64,000 bases of DNA from CAWCTB01 sp963798275. GTDB lineage: Bacteria > Acidobacteriota > Terriglobia > Terriglobales > Acidobacteriaceae. The notes under the pieces are model-generated. The model was given only the letters and a program-made list of their open reading frames with translations, searched no databases and was not told where the DNA came from. The first letter of the stretch is position 1. Every line of letters starts with the position of its first letter. Shown piece by piece: positions 29,226-39,100 of the stretch. Location of the stretch: assembly GCA_963798275.1 (NCBI GenBank), contig CAWCTB010000021.1, forward strand, positions 62,001 to 126,000, read 5' to 3'. A program made the position numbers and the translations under genes.

Positions 29226-29795
29226 ATGCGAAAGCTGATGCTAGCGTTGATGATTGTGGTGAGCACCGGAGCACTGGCGCAAATTTCCAGTAATGGTCCC
29301 GTCGTGGTGGATTACGGCAAAACCATTCAGGGCGGTGATCCCGTAGAGCAGAAGATCGCAAAGGAGGTGCGGCACGAGCTGCTCATGCTTCCCTATTACT
29401 CGCTCTTCGACGATCTGGAGTACACCGTACAGGGCCGCACTGTAACTTTGAGCGGCTCAGTCACCAGCGGGCACGCGGCCACGAAGTCGACTGCGGAAAA
29501 CGTGGTGAAGCACATTGAAGGCGTCGACAAGGTGATCGACAACATCCGCATTCTGCCGCCGTCGCCCATGGACAATGAGATTCGCGAAAAGGTGTTCCGG
29601 ACGCTGGTGAACACCGGATCGCTGTCGCAGTATTTCTGGGAGGCCGCTCCCAGTATCCACATCATCGTAGAGAACGGGAGGGTGACACTGGCTGGATTCG
29701 TGAACAGTGAAAACGACAAGAACATGGCCAACATCGCGGTGAACGGAGTCTCCGGAGTGTTCCAGGTCACCAACAATTTGCGGGTTGTGAAGTAA
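29226..29795 (+). CDS. Secreted protein with two BON domains
   Basis: A 189-residue exported protein with a signal peptide (MRKLMLALMIVVSTGALAQ). Two BON (OsmY-type) domains follow: the first at about residues 40-105 with YTVQGRTVTLSGSVTSG and VEGVDKV-like glycine motifs, the second at about 110-188 with IIVENGRVTLAGFVNSE and INVGVSGVFQVTNNL-type ending. BON domains bind phospholipid and are linked to envelope stress. ATG 29226 is chosen because GGAGG lies nine bases upstream, while the ATG at 29217 overlaps that ribosome site. The gene appears monocistronic. Confidence 0.88.
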   Translation: MRKLMLALMIVVSTGALAQISSNGPVVVDYGKTIQGGDPVEQKIAKEVRHELLMLPYYSLFDDLEYTVQGRTVTLSGSVTSGHAATKSTAENVVKHIEGVDKVIDNIRILPPSPMDNEIREKVFRTLVNTGSLSQYFWEAAPSIHIIVENGRVTLAGFVNSENDKNMANIAVNGVSGVFQVTNNLRVVK

Positions 29796-29981
29796 TTCCT
29801 GTTGCGCGGCCGCATCGAAAAAGCGGCGAGGGCATGCGCCCATTTCGGTGTCCTGATACAAGGCGTTGCGTCGCCGGAAATCGGATGACACGTTACGAGC
29901 TGGTTGAGATGCTCGCAGACACGCCCGCAGGCTTTGATGCGCGGCCTGCCAGTCACGACGAAGCAACGGGTCGGATCGACT

Positions 29982-30010
29982 TTGGAATCAGTCGAACTTG
30001 TTTGTATAAT
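29982..30010 (+). promoter_or_regulatory. Sigma-70-type promoter for tRNA-Ala
   Basis: TTGGAA at 29982-29987, a 17-base spacer and a perfect TATAAT at 30005-30010. The predicted start near 30017 is about 50 bases upstream of the tRNA. Confidence 0.75.
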
Positions 30011-30065
30011 CGAAGGCGAACGCATCCCGCGTCGTACGTGCCATTCACCCAATCCCCCGGATCGT

Positions 30066-30141
30066 GGGGCTATAGCTCAGCTGGGAGAGCGCATCGTTCG
30101 CAACGATGAGGTCGTCGGTTCGATCCCGACTAGCTCCACCA
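30066..30141 (+). tRNA. tRNA-Ala (anticodon CGC)
   Basis: A 76-base cloverleaf. Acceptor stem GGGGCTA pairs with TAGCTCC (one G-U), D arm GCTC..GAGC, anticodon stem CATCG/CGATG with loop TTCGCAA giving anticodon CGC (reads GCG), variable loop AGGTC, T arm GTCGG-TTCGATC-CCGAC, discriminator A and an encoded CCA end (30139-30141). All invariant positions are present. Confidence 0.96.
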
Positions 30142-30300
30142 AAATAAAGCCATTGCTGATCAGGGAAGGATAGTGACTCTGCCTTGCTAGGTTGAGGCGT
30201 TTCGACTATCGTGGGCCGGCTGCTGCTGCGACTTGAGCGGGATTACTGACGCATCGTACGGAATCCGCCCGCCGCCTCCCAAGACTTCCAATAAGAAACT

Positions 30301-31803
30301 CTACTGCCGCACCAGCATCGCCAGGCGCGGGAAGACGAAACGCCCAGCCGCATCGTCGATCACGTTGACCTGGCAGTTATAGAAGCCTGGCTTGAGTTCG
30401 GACAGAGGCACGTCGAGCTGGAAGACCGCGGCCTTGCGGTTCGGCACGGTGAGCTGTAGCACCTGCACCAGGGGAGTCTCGTAGGCCTTGGTGCCGCCTT
30501 TGAAGAACGCGACATTGCTCATCACCCGCACGCCGGGTTTCGCAGCTCTGTCCTGTGCGTTTCCCGCGTCGGGAGCAGACTCTTTCGCCGGATCGTATAC
30601 CTCGTAGTACAGGTAAAGGTGCTGGTTGGCCGAGAACACCCGAGTGACGCTGGGCACGATCTCCTGTCCGTTTTGCACCAGCGGATTGCCGGTATCTTTC
30701 TTGGGCGCGGGCTGCAGTTGGCTGGCCATCACGATGGAGCTCATCTTCACCGGCGTGCCTTTGAGATCTGGAATGGTGAAGTCGGTTTCGAACGAGCCCA
30801 TACGGCCAGCCTCGTTTTCCCGTACCACGACCTTGAGGTGATACGTGCCGGGCGGAAGCGTCAGCCCGGTGTCGTACTGCACATTCTTCCGACGCACCTC
30901 GTTGGAGGTGTTGACGGCCAGCTTCACGGTTTCGCGAATTTCGCCGAACGGAAACTTCTTTTCATCGGTGACGAGCGCCAGGATGTCGAGGGTGGCCTTG
31001 TCCTGGTCGCGGTTGCGGCTGAAGGGGATCTCCGACCCGGGCACGATCAGCGACAGCGGAACGTAGAACCGGTTGTCAGACACGCGGAAGTAGGCGGTCG
31101 CCAGGTAGACCGGCAGATCGGTGTTCGGTAGATCTGCCGCCAGCTCCTCCTGCAGTTGCCGTTCGCGATCTTCCTTGTTGGAGTGCCGGAAATCGGCATC
31201 TGCGTAGTACCCGCGGCGGAAGTCGATCTTCACGCCGGGACGGTTCACGCGCACGGTGATGCGGCGGTACTTGCCATCGCGGGCGGTGTTGGTGCTGTGA
31301 TAACCGAGGAGGTAGTACATCGATGTATCGTCTTGCACGCCCTTGAAGACCCGTCCGAAATCGTTGGAGTCGAGAAAGGCTTTGCCGCCCGTATCGGCGG
31401 CGAGCGTGACCAGCGTCTCCTGGGTCTGGAAATTCGAATCGAGCGCGTTCAATTGCGCCTGGCCGGAGTATGCCGAGGTGCCACGCAGGCTGGCGTTCTG
31501 GGCTTCGCCGCCCGGCGGAAGCGCCTGCAGTCCGCGAATGTCCAGCGTGTAAATTGACAGGTTCGCCAGGACCGCCGAATTGATCGCGGCCCGCAACTCC
31601 GACTGGTTCTCGATGCCGGTGCGCTGCATGCCACTGGAAAAGTAGATCAGCGACTTCTTCTGCGGCACGTTGGCCACCTGGTCGGCGATGGCGCGCAGCG
31701 CTTGCAGACGGCGGTCGGTATTGAAGATGTTGTACTCGGTATCGTCAACGGTGAACGACTGACCGGTGTCGGGCGTTCCTTCGGTCGTGCCGGTTGAGCC
31801 CAA
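30301..31803 (-). CDS. vWFA-related secreted protein copy 3, C-terminal part (frameshifted gene)
   Basis: This is the larger part of a gene whose N-terminal part lies in another frame (31745-32410). Its frame stays open upstream of the listed start, and reads VLQSFNLGANAGFELGS from about 31845 onward, which continues the vWFA domain broken off in the upstream piece. Downstream come KSLIYFSSGMQ, LYTLDIRGL-type strands, MYYLLGYHSTN and VRVNRPGVKIDFRRGYY, the same order as in the two intact paralogues at 12.7-16.9 kb. The start codon at 31803 is therefore not a true start. As it stands, this piece lacks a signal peptide and is unlikely to be made unless the frameshift is a sequencing error. Confidence 0.8.
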   Translation of the reverse strand: MGSTGTTEGTPDTGQSFTVDDTEYNIFNTDRRLQALRAIADQVANVPQKKSLIYFSSGMQRTGIENQSELRAAINSAVLANLSIYTLDIRGLQALPPGGEAQNASLRGTSAYSGQAQLNALDSNFQTQETLVTLAADTGGKAFLDSNDFGRVFKGVQDDTSMYYLLGYHSTNTARDGKYRRITVRVNRPGVKIDFRRGYYADADFRHSNKEDRERQLQEELAADLPNTDLPVYLATAYFRVSDNRFYVPLSLIVPGSEIPFSRNRDQDKATLDILALVTDEKKFPFGEIRETVKLAVNTSNEVRRKNVQYDTGLTLPPGTYHLKVVVRENEAGRMGSFETDFTIPDLKGTPVKMSSIVMASQLQPAPKKDTGNPLVQNGQEIVPSVTRVFSANQHLYLYYEVYDPAKESAPDAGNAQDRAAKPGVRVMSNVAFFKGGTKAYETPLVQVLQLTVPNRKAAVFQLDVPLSELKPGFYNCQVNVIDDAAGRFVFPRLAMLVRQ

Positions 31804-32410
31804 TTCGAATCCGGCGTTCGCGCCCAGGTTGAAGGACTGCAGTACTGACCTTCAGCTTTTCGCGATCGGAGGTGAAGTCCTGGTTGACGGTGATGGTATT
31901 TCCCAGCGACACCATCGAAACCAGATCGGCTGGCTGCATCTGCTGGTTGAGGTAATCCTGTGCGGCGTCGGAAGAGCGCTCGATCTCGTCGGGCTGCATC
32001 GACGACAGGTCGAAGAACAGGATGATCAACCTGCGATCTTTGATCGCCGACTCCTGCGCACTGGCAGCGGCAGCGCCGGTCGCGACCGTCTTCATCTTTT
32101 TCGCTGGCGCGCTCAACAGATTCGCCTGCTCCATCGGGACCTGCTGCACGTTTTCCGTGTTCTCGATGTCGAAGGTCGCTACCTTTTGCGGCTTGTTGTC
32201 TTCCAGCACGGTGAAGTCTTCCGGTTTCAGATCGCGCACCGGATTCCCATTCTTGTCGCGCACGGTGACGTTCACCAGCACCAGTTCGGTCTGGGCTTTG
32301 AAGGTGTAGCCGCCAGCCTCCTGCGCCGGTGAGGCCATCGGACACAACAGTCCAACCAGCGCAACCAGGGCAGTCAACTTGCGAGCCAGTTCGGTGAAGG
32401 AACACAACAT
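31745..32410 (-). CDS. vWFA-related secreted protein copy 3, N-terminal part (frameshifted gene)
   Basis: Begins with a signal peptide (MLCSFTELARKLTALVALVG...SPAQ), then the family marker ELVLVNVTVRDKNGNPVRD and KPEDFTVLEDNKPQ, and the vWFA core LIILFFDLSSMQPDE. The protein-like reading stops after FTSDREKLKVS at about 31848; the remaining 35 residues to the stop at 31745 are out of frame. Removing one base near 31840-31848 would join it to the C-terminal piece and give about 700 residues. It begins nine bases after the stop of the Oar-like receptor, so the two were one operon. Confidence 0.8.
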   Translation of the reverse strand: MLCSFTELARKLTALVALVGLLCPMASPAQEAGGYTFKAQTELVLVNVTVRDKNGNPVRDLKPEDFTVLEDNKPQKVATFDIENTENVQQVPMEQANLLSAPAKKMKTVATGAAAASAQESAIKDRRLIILFFDLSSMQPDEIERSSDAAQDYLNQQMQPADLVSMVSLGNTITVNQDFTSDREKLKVSTAVLQPGRERRIRIGLNRHDRRNARHRSVVHR

Positions 32411-32419
32411 CGCTGTACT

Positions 32420-34075
32420 TCAAAACCGGAACCTCGCCGTCAGTAGTACCGCCCGCATGGAACTGACCGAGATCACGCGGCCATAGGTCGGAGAGTTCAA
32501 CACCGTGTCGATGGACGAGTAGATCGGGTGGTTGAAAACATTCGTCGAGGAGAAGCGCAGCTCCAACATGCGCGATTCCTTGAGCGGGATGACCTTGGTC
32601 ATGGCCATGTCGAACAGCACTTCGCCGGGACCTGTAATGCTGTTGCGCCGGGCATCCCCATATTGTCCCGGTGGCGGAGCAATGAAGGCGGCAGCGTTAA
32701 ACCACTCGGCGATACTGGGGTCGGATATGCTGACCGGCTGGCCGGTAACGTCGGCGCGCAGTGTGCCGTTTACGCCGCTGTTGACGTTGGCGTAGGACCC
32801 TAGTAGGCGCGGCGTGAACGGCAGCCCAGAGGCGATCGTCCAGTCGCCGCTCCACTGCCAGCCGCCAAGAAAGTCTTGCGCCAATCCGGGGCTCGACAGC
32901 CAGCGTCTGCCTTTGCCGACGGGCAGCTCCCAGAGATAGTCAGCGGTAAAGCGAAATTCCTGGTTGAAGCTCGACAATCCTCGCTCGGCAGAAAGATCGA
33001 AGGCATTCTGCGCCACGACGGTGACGCCCGTGATCTTGCCATTGGCGCTGACGATGGAGGACCCGGCTCCGATGGTCGAGGCGTTATCCAGCGACTTCGA
33101 CCAGGTGAACGTGCCACCGATGGAAACTCCCTGGCTCAGACGCTTGCGCACGCGCAGGCTGCCGGCGTTTGCCGAAGAGTCACCCTCCGCTGCCTCGTAA
33201 TAGTACGGCTGAACTCCGGGTACGAGAACTCCGCTCGCGGTCGAATTGGGAGCGGTGAGTACGTCGAGCCTGGTCCCCTTGGTCCCGGTGTAATCGAGGT
33301 TGATGAGCAGCGTGCGAGTGATCTCCTGCTGGATGTCGAGGTTCCAGATCTGCACATAGCCGAGACCATAGTTCGGGTCGATGCCGTAATTGTTCGTAAC
33401 CGAGGTGGTCGCGGGGAAGCCATTTTGCAGGGTCAGAATGCTACTGGGCGATGCGACGTTGGTCTGCGTGTTCGAGAATGGCGGCTGGAACGCCATGTTC
33501 TGCACGATGTTCTGATACGCCGCGGTGTTGTAGTTGATGCCGTAACCAGCGCGCACCACGGTATTCTTCGCCGCTTTCCAGGCCACGCCAATGCGGGGCG
33601 CGAAATTGTTGCGGTCCGGATTCACCAGGGTGATGGGATACACCATTCCCGATACCGGACCCACCTGTCCCGGCAGCACCGGAGCAACTTCTGTAAACGT
33701 CGGATTGGTGTCGAGGTTAACGATGCGGTCGTTCGACTCGCTCAACGGCGATACGTATTCGTAGCGTAGGCCGACGTTGAACGTCAGATTGCCGCGCGCC
33801 CGCCACTCGTCTTGCACGTAGAGGTCCCAGGAGTTTCCGCGAAAGTAGTACCGGTCATATCCATATTGCACCGACGTCTGCTGCGGCAGACCCAGGAGGA
33901 AGTCGGCGAAGTCGTATCCGGTACCGGGTACGGCGCTGCCATTCGCGAATTGCGAGGTCAGAGCGCCGGTGAATACGAAGCTGCCACGCGGGTTGCTGTC
34001 GGTCTGGGTGTTGAGCTGTAGGCGCCGGAAGTCTCCGCCCCAGCGCATAGTGTGCTTGCCATGCGACCAGATCAT
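32420..34075 (-). CDS. Oar-like TonB-dependent receptor, C-terminal barrel part (frameshifted gene)
   Basis: Second half of the receptor described in the next entry. The frame is open upstream of the listed ATG to about 34353, so ATG 34075 (MIWSHGKHTMRWGGDFRR) is internal. The sequence is an outer-membrane beta-barrel: alternating strands such as YDRYYFRGNSWDLYVQDEW, LTFNVGLRYEYVSP and NNFAPRIGVAWKA, and it ends in AVLLTARFRF with a terminal aromatic residue, the signal for barrel insertion. Acidobacterial Oar-like receptors probably import large or polymeric substrates with TonB. The vWFA gene follows nine bases after the stop. Confidence 0.82.
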   Translation of the reverse strand: MIWSHGKHTMRWGGDFRRLQLNTQTDSNPRGSFVFTGALTSQFANGSAVPGTGYDFADFLLGLPQQTSVQYGYDRYYFRGNSWDLYVQDEWRARGNLTFNVGLRYEYVSPLSESNDRIVNLDTNPTFTEVAPVLPGQVGPVSGMVYPITLVNPDRNNFAPRIGVAWKAAKNTVVRAGYGINYNTAAYQNIVQNMAFQPPFSNTQTNVASPSSILTLQNGFPATTSVTNNYGIDPNYGLGYVQIWNLDIQQEITRTLLINLDYTGTKGTRLDVLTAPNSTASGVLVPGVQPYYYEAAEGDSSANAGSLRVRKRLSQGVSIGGTFTWSKSLDNASTIGAGSSIVSANGKITGVTVVAQNAFDLSAERGLSSFNQEFRFTADYLWELPVGKGRRWLSSPGLAQDFLGGWQWSGDWTIASGLPFTPRLLGSYANVNSGVNGTLRADVTGQPVSISDPSIAEWFNAAAFIAPPPGQYGDARRNSITGPGEVLFDMAMTKVIPLKESRMLELRFSSTNVFNHPIYSSIDTVLNSPTYGRVISVSSMRAVLLTARFRF

Positions 34076-34241
34076 GTTGTCCGTGAACGTCCATGTCTGG
34101 TTGCGATCGTTTACCGGGTTGGTATCGTTGATGCCGCCGAAGTGAGTAAACGACAGGTTGGGCAGTCCCCAGGCGAAGGGGTTCTGGGAAACGCCTGTAA
34201 TGCCGAGCTCTCCGGTAATGTCGGTGTTGTAGGCATACAGG

Positions 34242-35888
34242 TTATTCGTGGTGATCGAGTTGCGATTGAAGTCGAAGCGAAAATTGTTGATCAGCTTGCC
34301 GAAGCTGCGGACATAGCCGATGGGAATATCGTAGCCGTTGGTGGTGGTGTGTCCCGCCGACCGTGGGATACGAATTGATCAGGGTCTGATCGACGTTGTG
34401 ATAATGGAACCCGAAGTTCAAGTTGTTCTGCGGCCCGCGTCTTCGTCCCGGACCCGGCGTGGCTGGGGTCGCTCCCAAAGCCTGGTTGAGGCGAAAGTTG
34501 AAGTCGGTGCTGTTATTGGTAGCTGCGGTGATGTACTGGAAGTTTTGCGTCGTGCCAGGGAGATTGGGCGATGGGATGTAACTCAGCAGCCCCTTGGACG
34601 CCGAGTTGATCATGTTCTGCGGAATGGTCGCATTGGCAAACGGCAGTCCTGTCGCCGGATTGAAGATCTGTACGGGATCCCCGTTTACCAGCGTTTGCGA
34701 AAAATCGCCGCTGCGTTCCAGTGCGGTCGGCACGGTGGTGAGGAAGTTGTACGGCGTGTCGCCGTAGCTGCCGTTGTAATTCAAGAAGAAAAAGGTCTTC
34801 GAGCCGCCGTGGTATATGTGCGGAATGTTCAGCGGGCCGCCGATCGCGGCTCCGAATCGCTGCTGCAGGTATCCGGGATTCTCCGTGGGTGCGCCGGTCA
34901 AAGCGTAGGGTGTGGCGTTCAGGCTCGACGTGTTGGCCGAGTAGTACAGCATGCCATGGGGCTGGTTGAAGTTGAAGCCGCCGCGGCGGAAGACCATCGC
35001 GCCGCCCGGAGGGGGACCGAAACCTCCGCCACCCGGACCTCCTCCCGGCCCGAAGCCTCCGCCCGGACCTCCGGGTCCACCCGGGCCGCCTTGCTGGCTG
35101 CGATATTCCTGAATACGCGCCCGCATCTCCTCACTGCTCATATCGAAGATGTTTCCCGAGGATGACGAAGAACCGGAGACGGCAACCGACTCGTTCGACA
35201 AGGAGGGTGGAATGCCGGGCACGGGCATACCTTCGGGGGCAACCGAATCGCCGCTGCCCGCGCCGTTGCCCGTGTTGCCGGCTTCCGCGGCCATGACGGA
35301 CAGCGCCTGAAAACCGCGATTGCCCATGCCGCCGCCGCGCGCGTACATGCCGGCGCCCGCACTCTGCGCTCGCGACAGCAACGTGATCTGCAGGTCGAGG
35401 TGCGGATTCGGGTTCTTTGCGCTCACGTCTACGTGTTGGATCGCTACCGCAAAGCCCGCCATCTGGGCGCGGACAACGTACTCTCCAGCCGTAGGCAGCG
35501 CCAGGGTGTAGCTGCCATCGGGCAGCGTCCAGCCAACCACCTTCTGCCCGGTTGCGGGATTGATGGCACTGACCGTCGCTCCCGGCACGGGCGTGTTGCC
35601 GGACTTGATTTTGCCATCGAGTGTGGCGGCGGGGGCGGAATCTTCCACCTTCGCCTGGACCTCCGGGTTCTTTCCCGGAGCCGAGGACGTTTGCGAAGCC
35701 GGCGAATTGGACTGGGCCGCATTGCTCGGAATGGCCGTGGGCGCGGTTAGGGGAGCACCGGGGTCCTGCGCGACCAGGCTGATCCAGCAGAGTGCCGGAA
35801 AAACGATTCCAGCCAGCCAATGCCGTTGGCATCTGCTGCGTGACAACTCAAAATATCCCTTCTCCGGCGTTGCCGCCGCTGCATCCAT
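34242..35888 (-). CDS. Oar-like TonB-dependent receptor, N-terminal part (frameshifted gene)
   Basis: Start 35888 gives a signal-like N-terminus (RHWLAGIVFPALCWISLVAQ). A carboxypeptidase-regulatory-like domain follows (LDGKIKSGNTPVPGATVSA, then GWTLPDGSYTLALPTAGEY), then a long glycine-rich low-complexity stretch near nucleotides 34990-35100, then plug and early barrel sequence (KTFFFLNYNGSYGDTPYN, TVPTALERSGDFSQ) typical of Oar-like receptors. Protein-like reading ends at NSYPTVGG near 34352; one extra G in a GGG run moves the frame, and the rest to the stop at 34242 is nonsense. Dropping one base there joins it to the C-terminal piece to give about 1155 residues. Confidence 0.82.
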   Translation of the reverse strand: MDAAAATPEKGYFELSRSRCQRHWLAGIVFPALCWISLVAQDPGAPLTAPTAIPSNAAQSNSPASQTSSAPGKNPEVQAKVEDSAPAATLDGKIKSGNTPVPGATVSAINPATGQKVVGWTLPDGSYTLALPTAGEYVVRAQMAGFAVAIQHVDVSAKNPNPHLDLQITLLSRAQSAGAGMYARGGGMGNRGFQALSVMAAEAGNTGNGAGSGDSVAPEGMPVPGIPPSLSNESVAVSGSSSSSGNIFDMSSEEMRARIQEYRSQQGGPGGPGGPGGGFGPGGGPGGGGFGPPPGGAMVFRRGGFNFNQPHGMLYYSANTSSLNATPYALTGAPTENPGYLQQRFGAAIGGPLNIPHIYHGGSKTFFFLNYNGSYGDTPYNFLTTVPTALERSGDFSQTLVNGDPVQIFNPATGLPFANATIPQNMINSASKGLLSYIPSPNLPGTTQNFQYITAATNNSTDFNFRLNQALGATPATPGPGRRRGPQNNLNFGFHYHNVDQTLINSYPTVGGTHHHQRLRYSHRLCPQLRQADQQFSLRLQSQLDHHE

Positions 35889-36141
35889 GGACGTGATAGA
35901 CCATTCGGCAATAAATATTGGACGGGCCAGGCGGAAGTATCGGGTTGTTAATCCGTTAAAAATAGCGACCGCGATTGGAGAGGCTTGGCCTGTTTTGCGG
36001 GCAGACCGATTTACACGTCCCACTTAAAACCAGCGTCCTTGCCAGGTATTCGGCGGAACAGGCAGGAGGGTTCCGCAAAATTGCCGCATCGGTTTGCCGG
36101 ATTCCGTTGAGGAAGCTCCCTGGCGAGGCGACCGCCTTCGC

Positions 36142-39100
36142 TTATTCCTCTTTCGCCGGCCCGGTGTTGCCTGCCGTCACCAGAGGAGCGAGGCTGCTGC
36201 CCTCCAGGGCGTGATTGACGGCGGGAAGATCCTCTTTCAGAACCTTCCGGTAGTCTGCGTCCACTGTGGCTATTTCCGCTTCATATGTCTTGAGTAGCTC
36301 CAATTGGTTTGCGGTAGGGGCGAAGTTGGCACTGCCGGCGACGTCACCGCCCCCGCTTCCGACCTCAGCGTTCAGCCAGATCAAATTGAGATAAACCCCG
36401 TAGGGCTCGACGAAGTACTTGTCATCGCTGTTCAGCAGCGCCTGCGAAACCAGCTTGTGCTCGATGGCCTGCAGCTTTTTGTCCAGGTCCTCGACTACTT
36501 GCAGAAGTTGGGCCTTTTGCTTTGTCTGGGCCTCGTCCAATGCCCGGGGCGCGGCGGGTGCGGGCTGCGGCTCATATTCGTCGCCCTCCTCAGCCAAGGC
36601 CGGCTTCGCCTCCCCCGCTTTCTTGGGGGGCCGAAGCATGGCTTCGACAACCTCGAGTTGCTTGCGGAGCCACTCGATCTGGTTGACGGTGTCGGAAACG
36701 TGACTGATGTTGTCGCAGATGCGCAACAGAGTCTTCACGGAAAGATCAATGTCCGCGTCCGAGCCGGGTGCATGGGGATCGCGCAAGACCGTAAGAGATT
36801 GCGTGTAGGACTGGCCGTCGACCTTCAGGCGAACCGTGTATTTTCCTGGAGCCACAATGGGACCTACCTCGGCCGGCTTGGTTCCCCAGTGAGTGATAGG
36901 CCGCGAGTCTTCATCGCGGAAACGCGGCTCGTCCCAGATGTGCGGATTGTCGGGGGCCGCCGTCCGCAGGGCAACCACTCGTGGAGATGCATAACGCAAG
37001 TCCCACTTCATGCGGTTGATGCCGGGCTGGCCCTTGGTTTCCAACTTTCGAATAACCTTGCCTTGCGAGTCCAGGATCTCGAACTCAACCGGCCTCTTTG
37101 GTGCGGTCTTCAGCGAGACGTTGAGCATGGCCAGGGGAGCGCGGACAAAGCGGTAGTTCTGTCGCGGTTCAAACAGGGTGACCGCCGCATCGGAGCGATT
37201 GCGGGCGAGCTGTTCCAGCGGCGTGATGTCGTCAAGAATGTAAAGTCCGCGCCCGTAGGTGGAGACCACCAGATCGTGGAACTCCTTCTGCACGACGGCC
37301 CAGGTTACGGGGGCATGGGGCAATCCCGCCTGCAAGGCTGTCCAATGCTCTCCGTCATCGAGCGAGTAATACAGAGCGTTTCCCGTACCGGCAAACAACA
37401 GACCCGCGCAATTGGGATCTTCGGTGACCGTGCGGACATACGACAAGGCATCTTTGGGCAGATTACTGCTGATGGGCTTCCAGGTCTTTCCCAGGTCGGT
37501 GGTCTTGTAGATGAAGGGGTCGCGGTTATCCACCAGATGGAGATCGACGCTGATATATGCGGTGTTGGCATCGAAGCTCGAAGGCGCGATGCTGGTAACC
37601 GTGCCCCACGGAGGAAGTCCCGGGATGTTCTTGGTGACGTTGGTCCAGTTTGCGGCGCCGTCTTTCGTGTACCAGACCTGACCATCGTCGGTTCCCGCCC
37701 ATATGAGCCCCTTCTGAACCGTGGAAGGAGCGATGGCGTAGACGACTTCTCCGTAGAACTGCCCGAGATTGTCTCCGACGAGGCCTCCCGAGGAAACCAG
37801 GTGAGCCGGGTCCTGGGTGGAGAGGTCCGGGCTGATGACCGACCAGTTCTGACCGGCGTTGGAAGTTTTGAAAATCACCTGGCAGCCGTAATAGACGGTG
37901 TTGTGGTCGAAGGGATCGATCGCCAGAGGCGGTGTCCAATGGCAGCGATACTTGATAGCGTTGGGCGGTGAGTCCAGGGTATGCATCCAGGGGCTGACGG
38001 AGTGCGCCTCCTTGTTGCGGGCGTCCCAGCGGGTAACGGTGTCTCCGTAGCAGGTGGCCCACACCACGTTGGGATCGACGGTATCGGGAACGGTGAAGCC
38101 GGATTCGCAGCCGCCCATTCCACGGTCCCAACCGGTCTCCCCGTAGCCCAAAGGCACGCTCGGGCCGCGCATGTTCCCGTCGTCCTGCATGTTGCTGTAG
38201 AAGTAATAGGGAATCTGGTTGTCCACAGCGACGTGGTACATCTGGCCGATGGGCAACGTCACCCGATGGAAGCCACGGCCGTGGACCGTGGTAATCAGCA
38301 TGCCGCCGTCATCGGTAATCACAAACCGATCGGGATTGGCGGGATCGATCCAGATGTCGTGGGTGTCTCCGCCCCAGCGCACTTCGTGAAAATTCAGGCC
38401 CGCGTCGAGGGACTGGTGGAAGGAGCTGTTGGCGACAAAGACTTCATTGTCGCTGCCGGTCGATACCGCGATCCGAATGTAGTAGCCTGCGCGTCCGATC
38501 AAGGCCCGCTGGTAGTTGACGGCCTTCCATTGTCCTCCCCCGTCATCGGAGCGCCAGACCGAGCCCTGGTCTTTGGTCTGGATCAAGGCAAAGACGCGAT
38601 TCGAATTGGTAGGAGCAACGGCAACGTCAATCTTGCCCAGCGGCGAATTCGGCAAGCCGTGGCCATCGATGCGGGTCCACTTGGTTCCGCCGTCATGAGA
38701 AACGTAAACTCCGCTGCCGGGGCCGCCACTGAATTCGCCCCAGGTATGCATCTCCACTTGCCACATTCCCGCAAATAAGGTGCGTGGGTTGTGCAAATCC
38801 ATGGACAGCCCGGAGCAGCCCACATTTTCTCCAGCAAAGAGCACGCGCTCCCAATGCTGGCCGCCATCAGTGGTGCGGAAGACGCCGCGTTCCTGTTGAG
38901 GCCCGGTCGTGCGCCCCAAAACGCAGGCAAACACGATGTCGGGGTTCGACGGGTGGATGACAATGCGGCCGATGCGGCCGGACTCCGGCAAGCCCATGTT
39001 GGTCCACGTCTTGCCGGCATCGGTCGATTTATAGATTCCGTTGCCCATCACGTCGCTCTCGCGGATTACCCAGGCCTCGCCAGTCCCCGCCCATACCGTG

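Noticed and set aside
31830..34360. Programmed ribosomal frameshifting in the vWFA and Oar-like genes
   Set aside because: No slippery heptamer with a downstream structure is visible at either break; simple single-base indels explain both.
34985..35110. Repetitive G/C-rich stretch as a possible CRISPR or tandem repeat
   Set aside because: It is codon-level low complexity (Gly/Pro) inside the Oar-like receptor; there are no regular spacers.
36304..37971. A 555-codon open frame antisense to the sortilin-like gene
   Set aside because: No domain or ribosome site; the minus strand carries repeated Asp-box motifs and a signal peptide.
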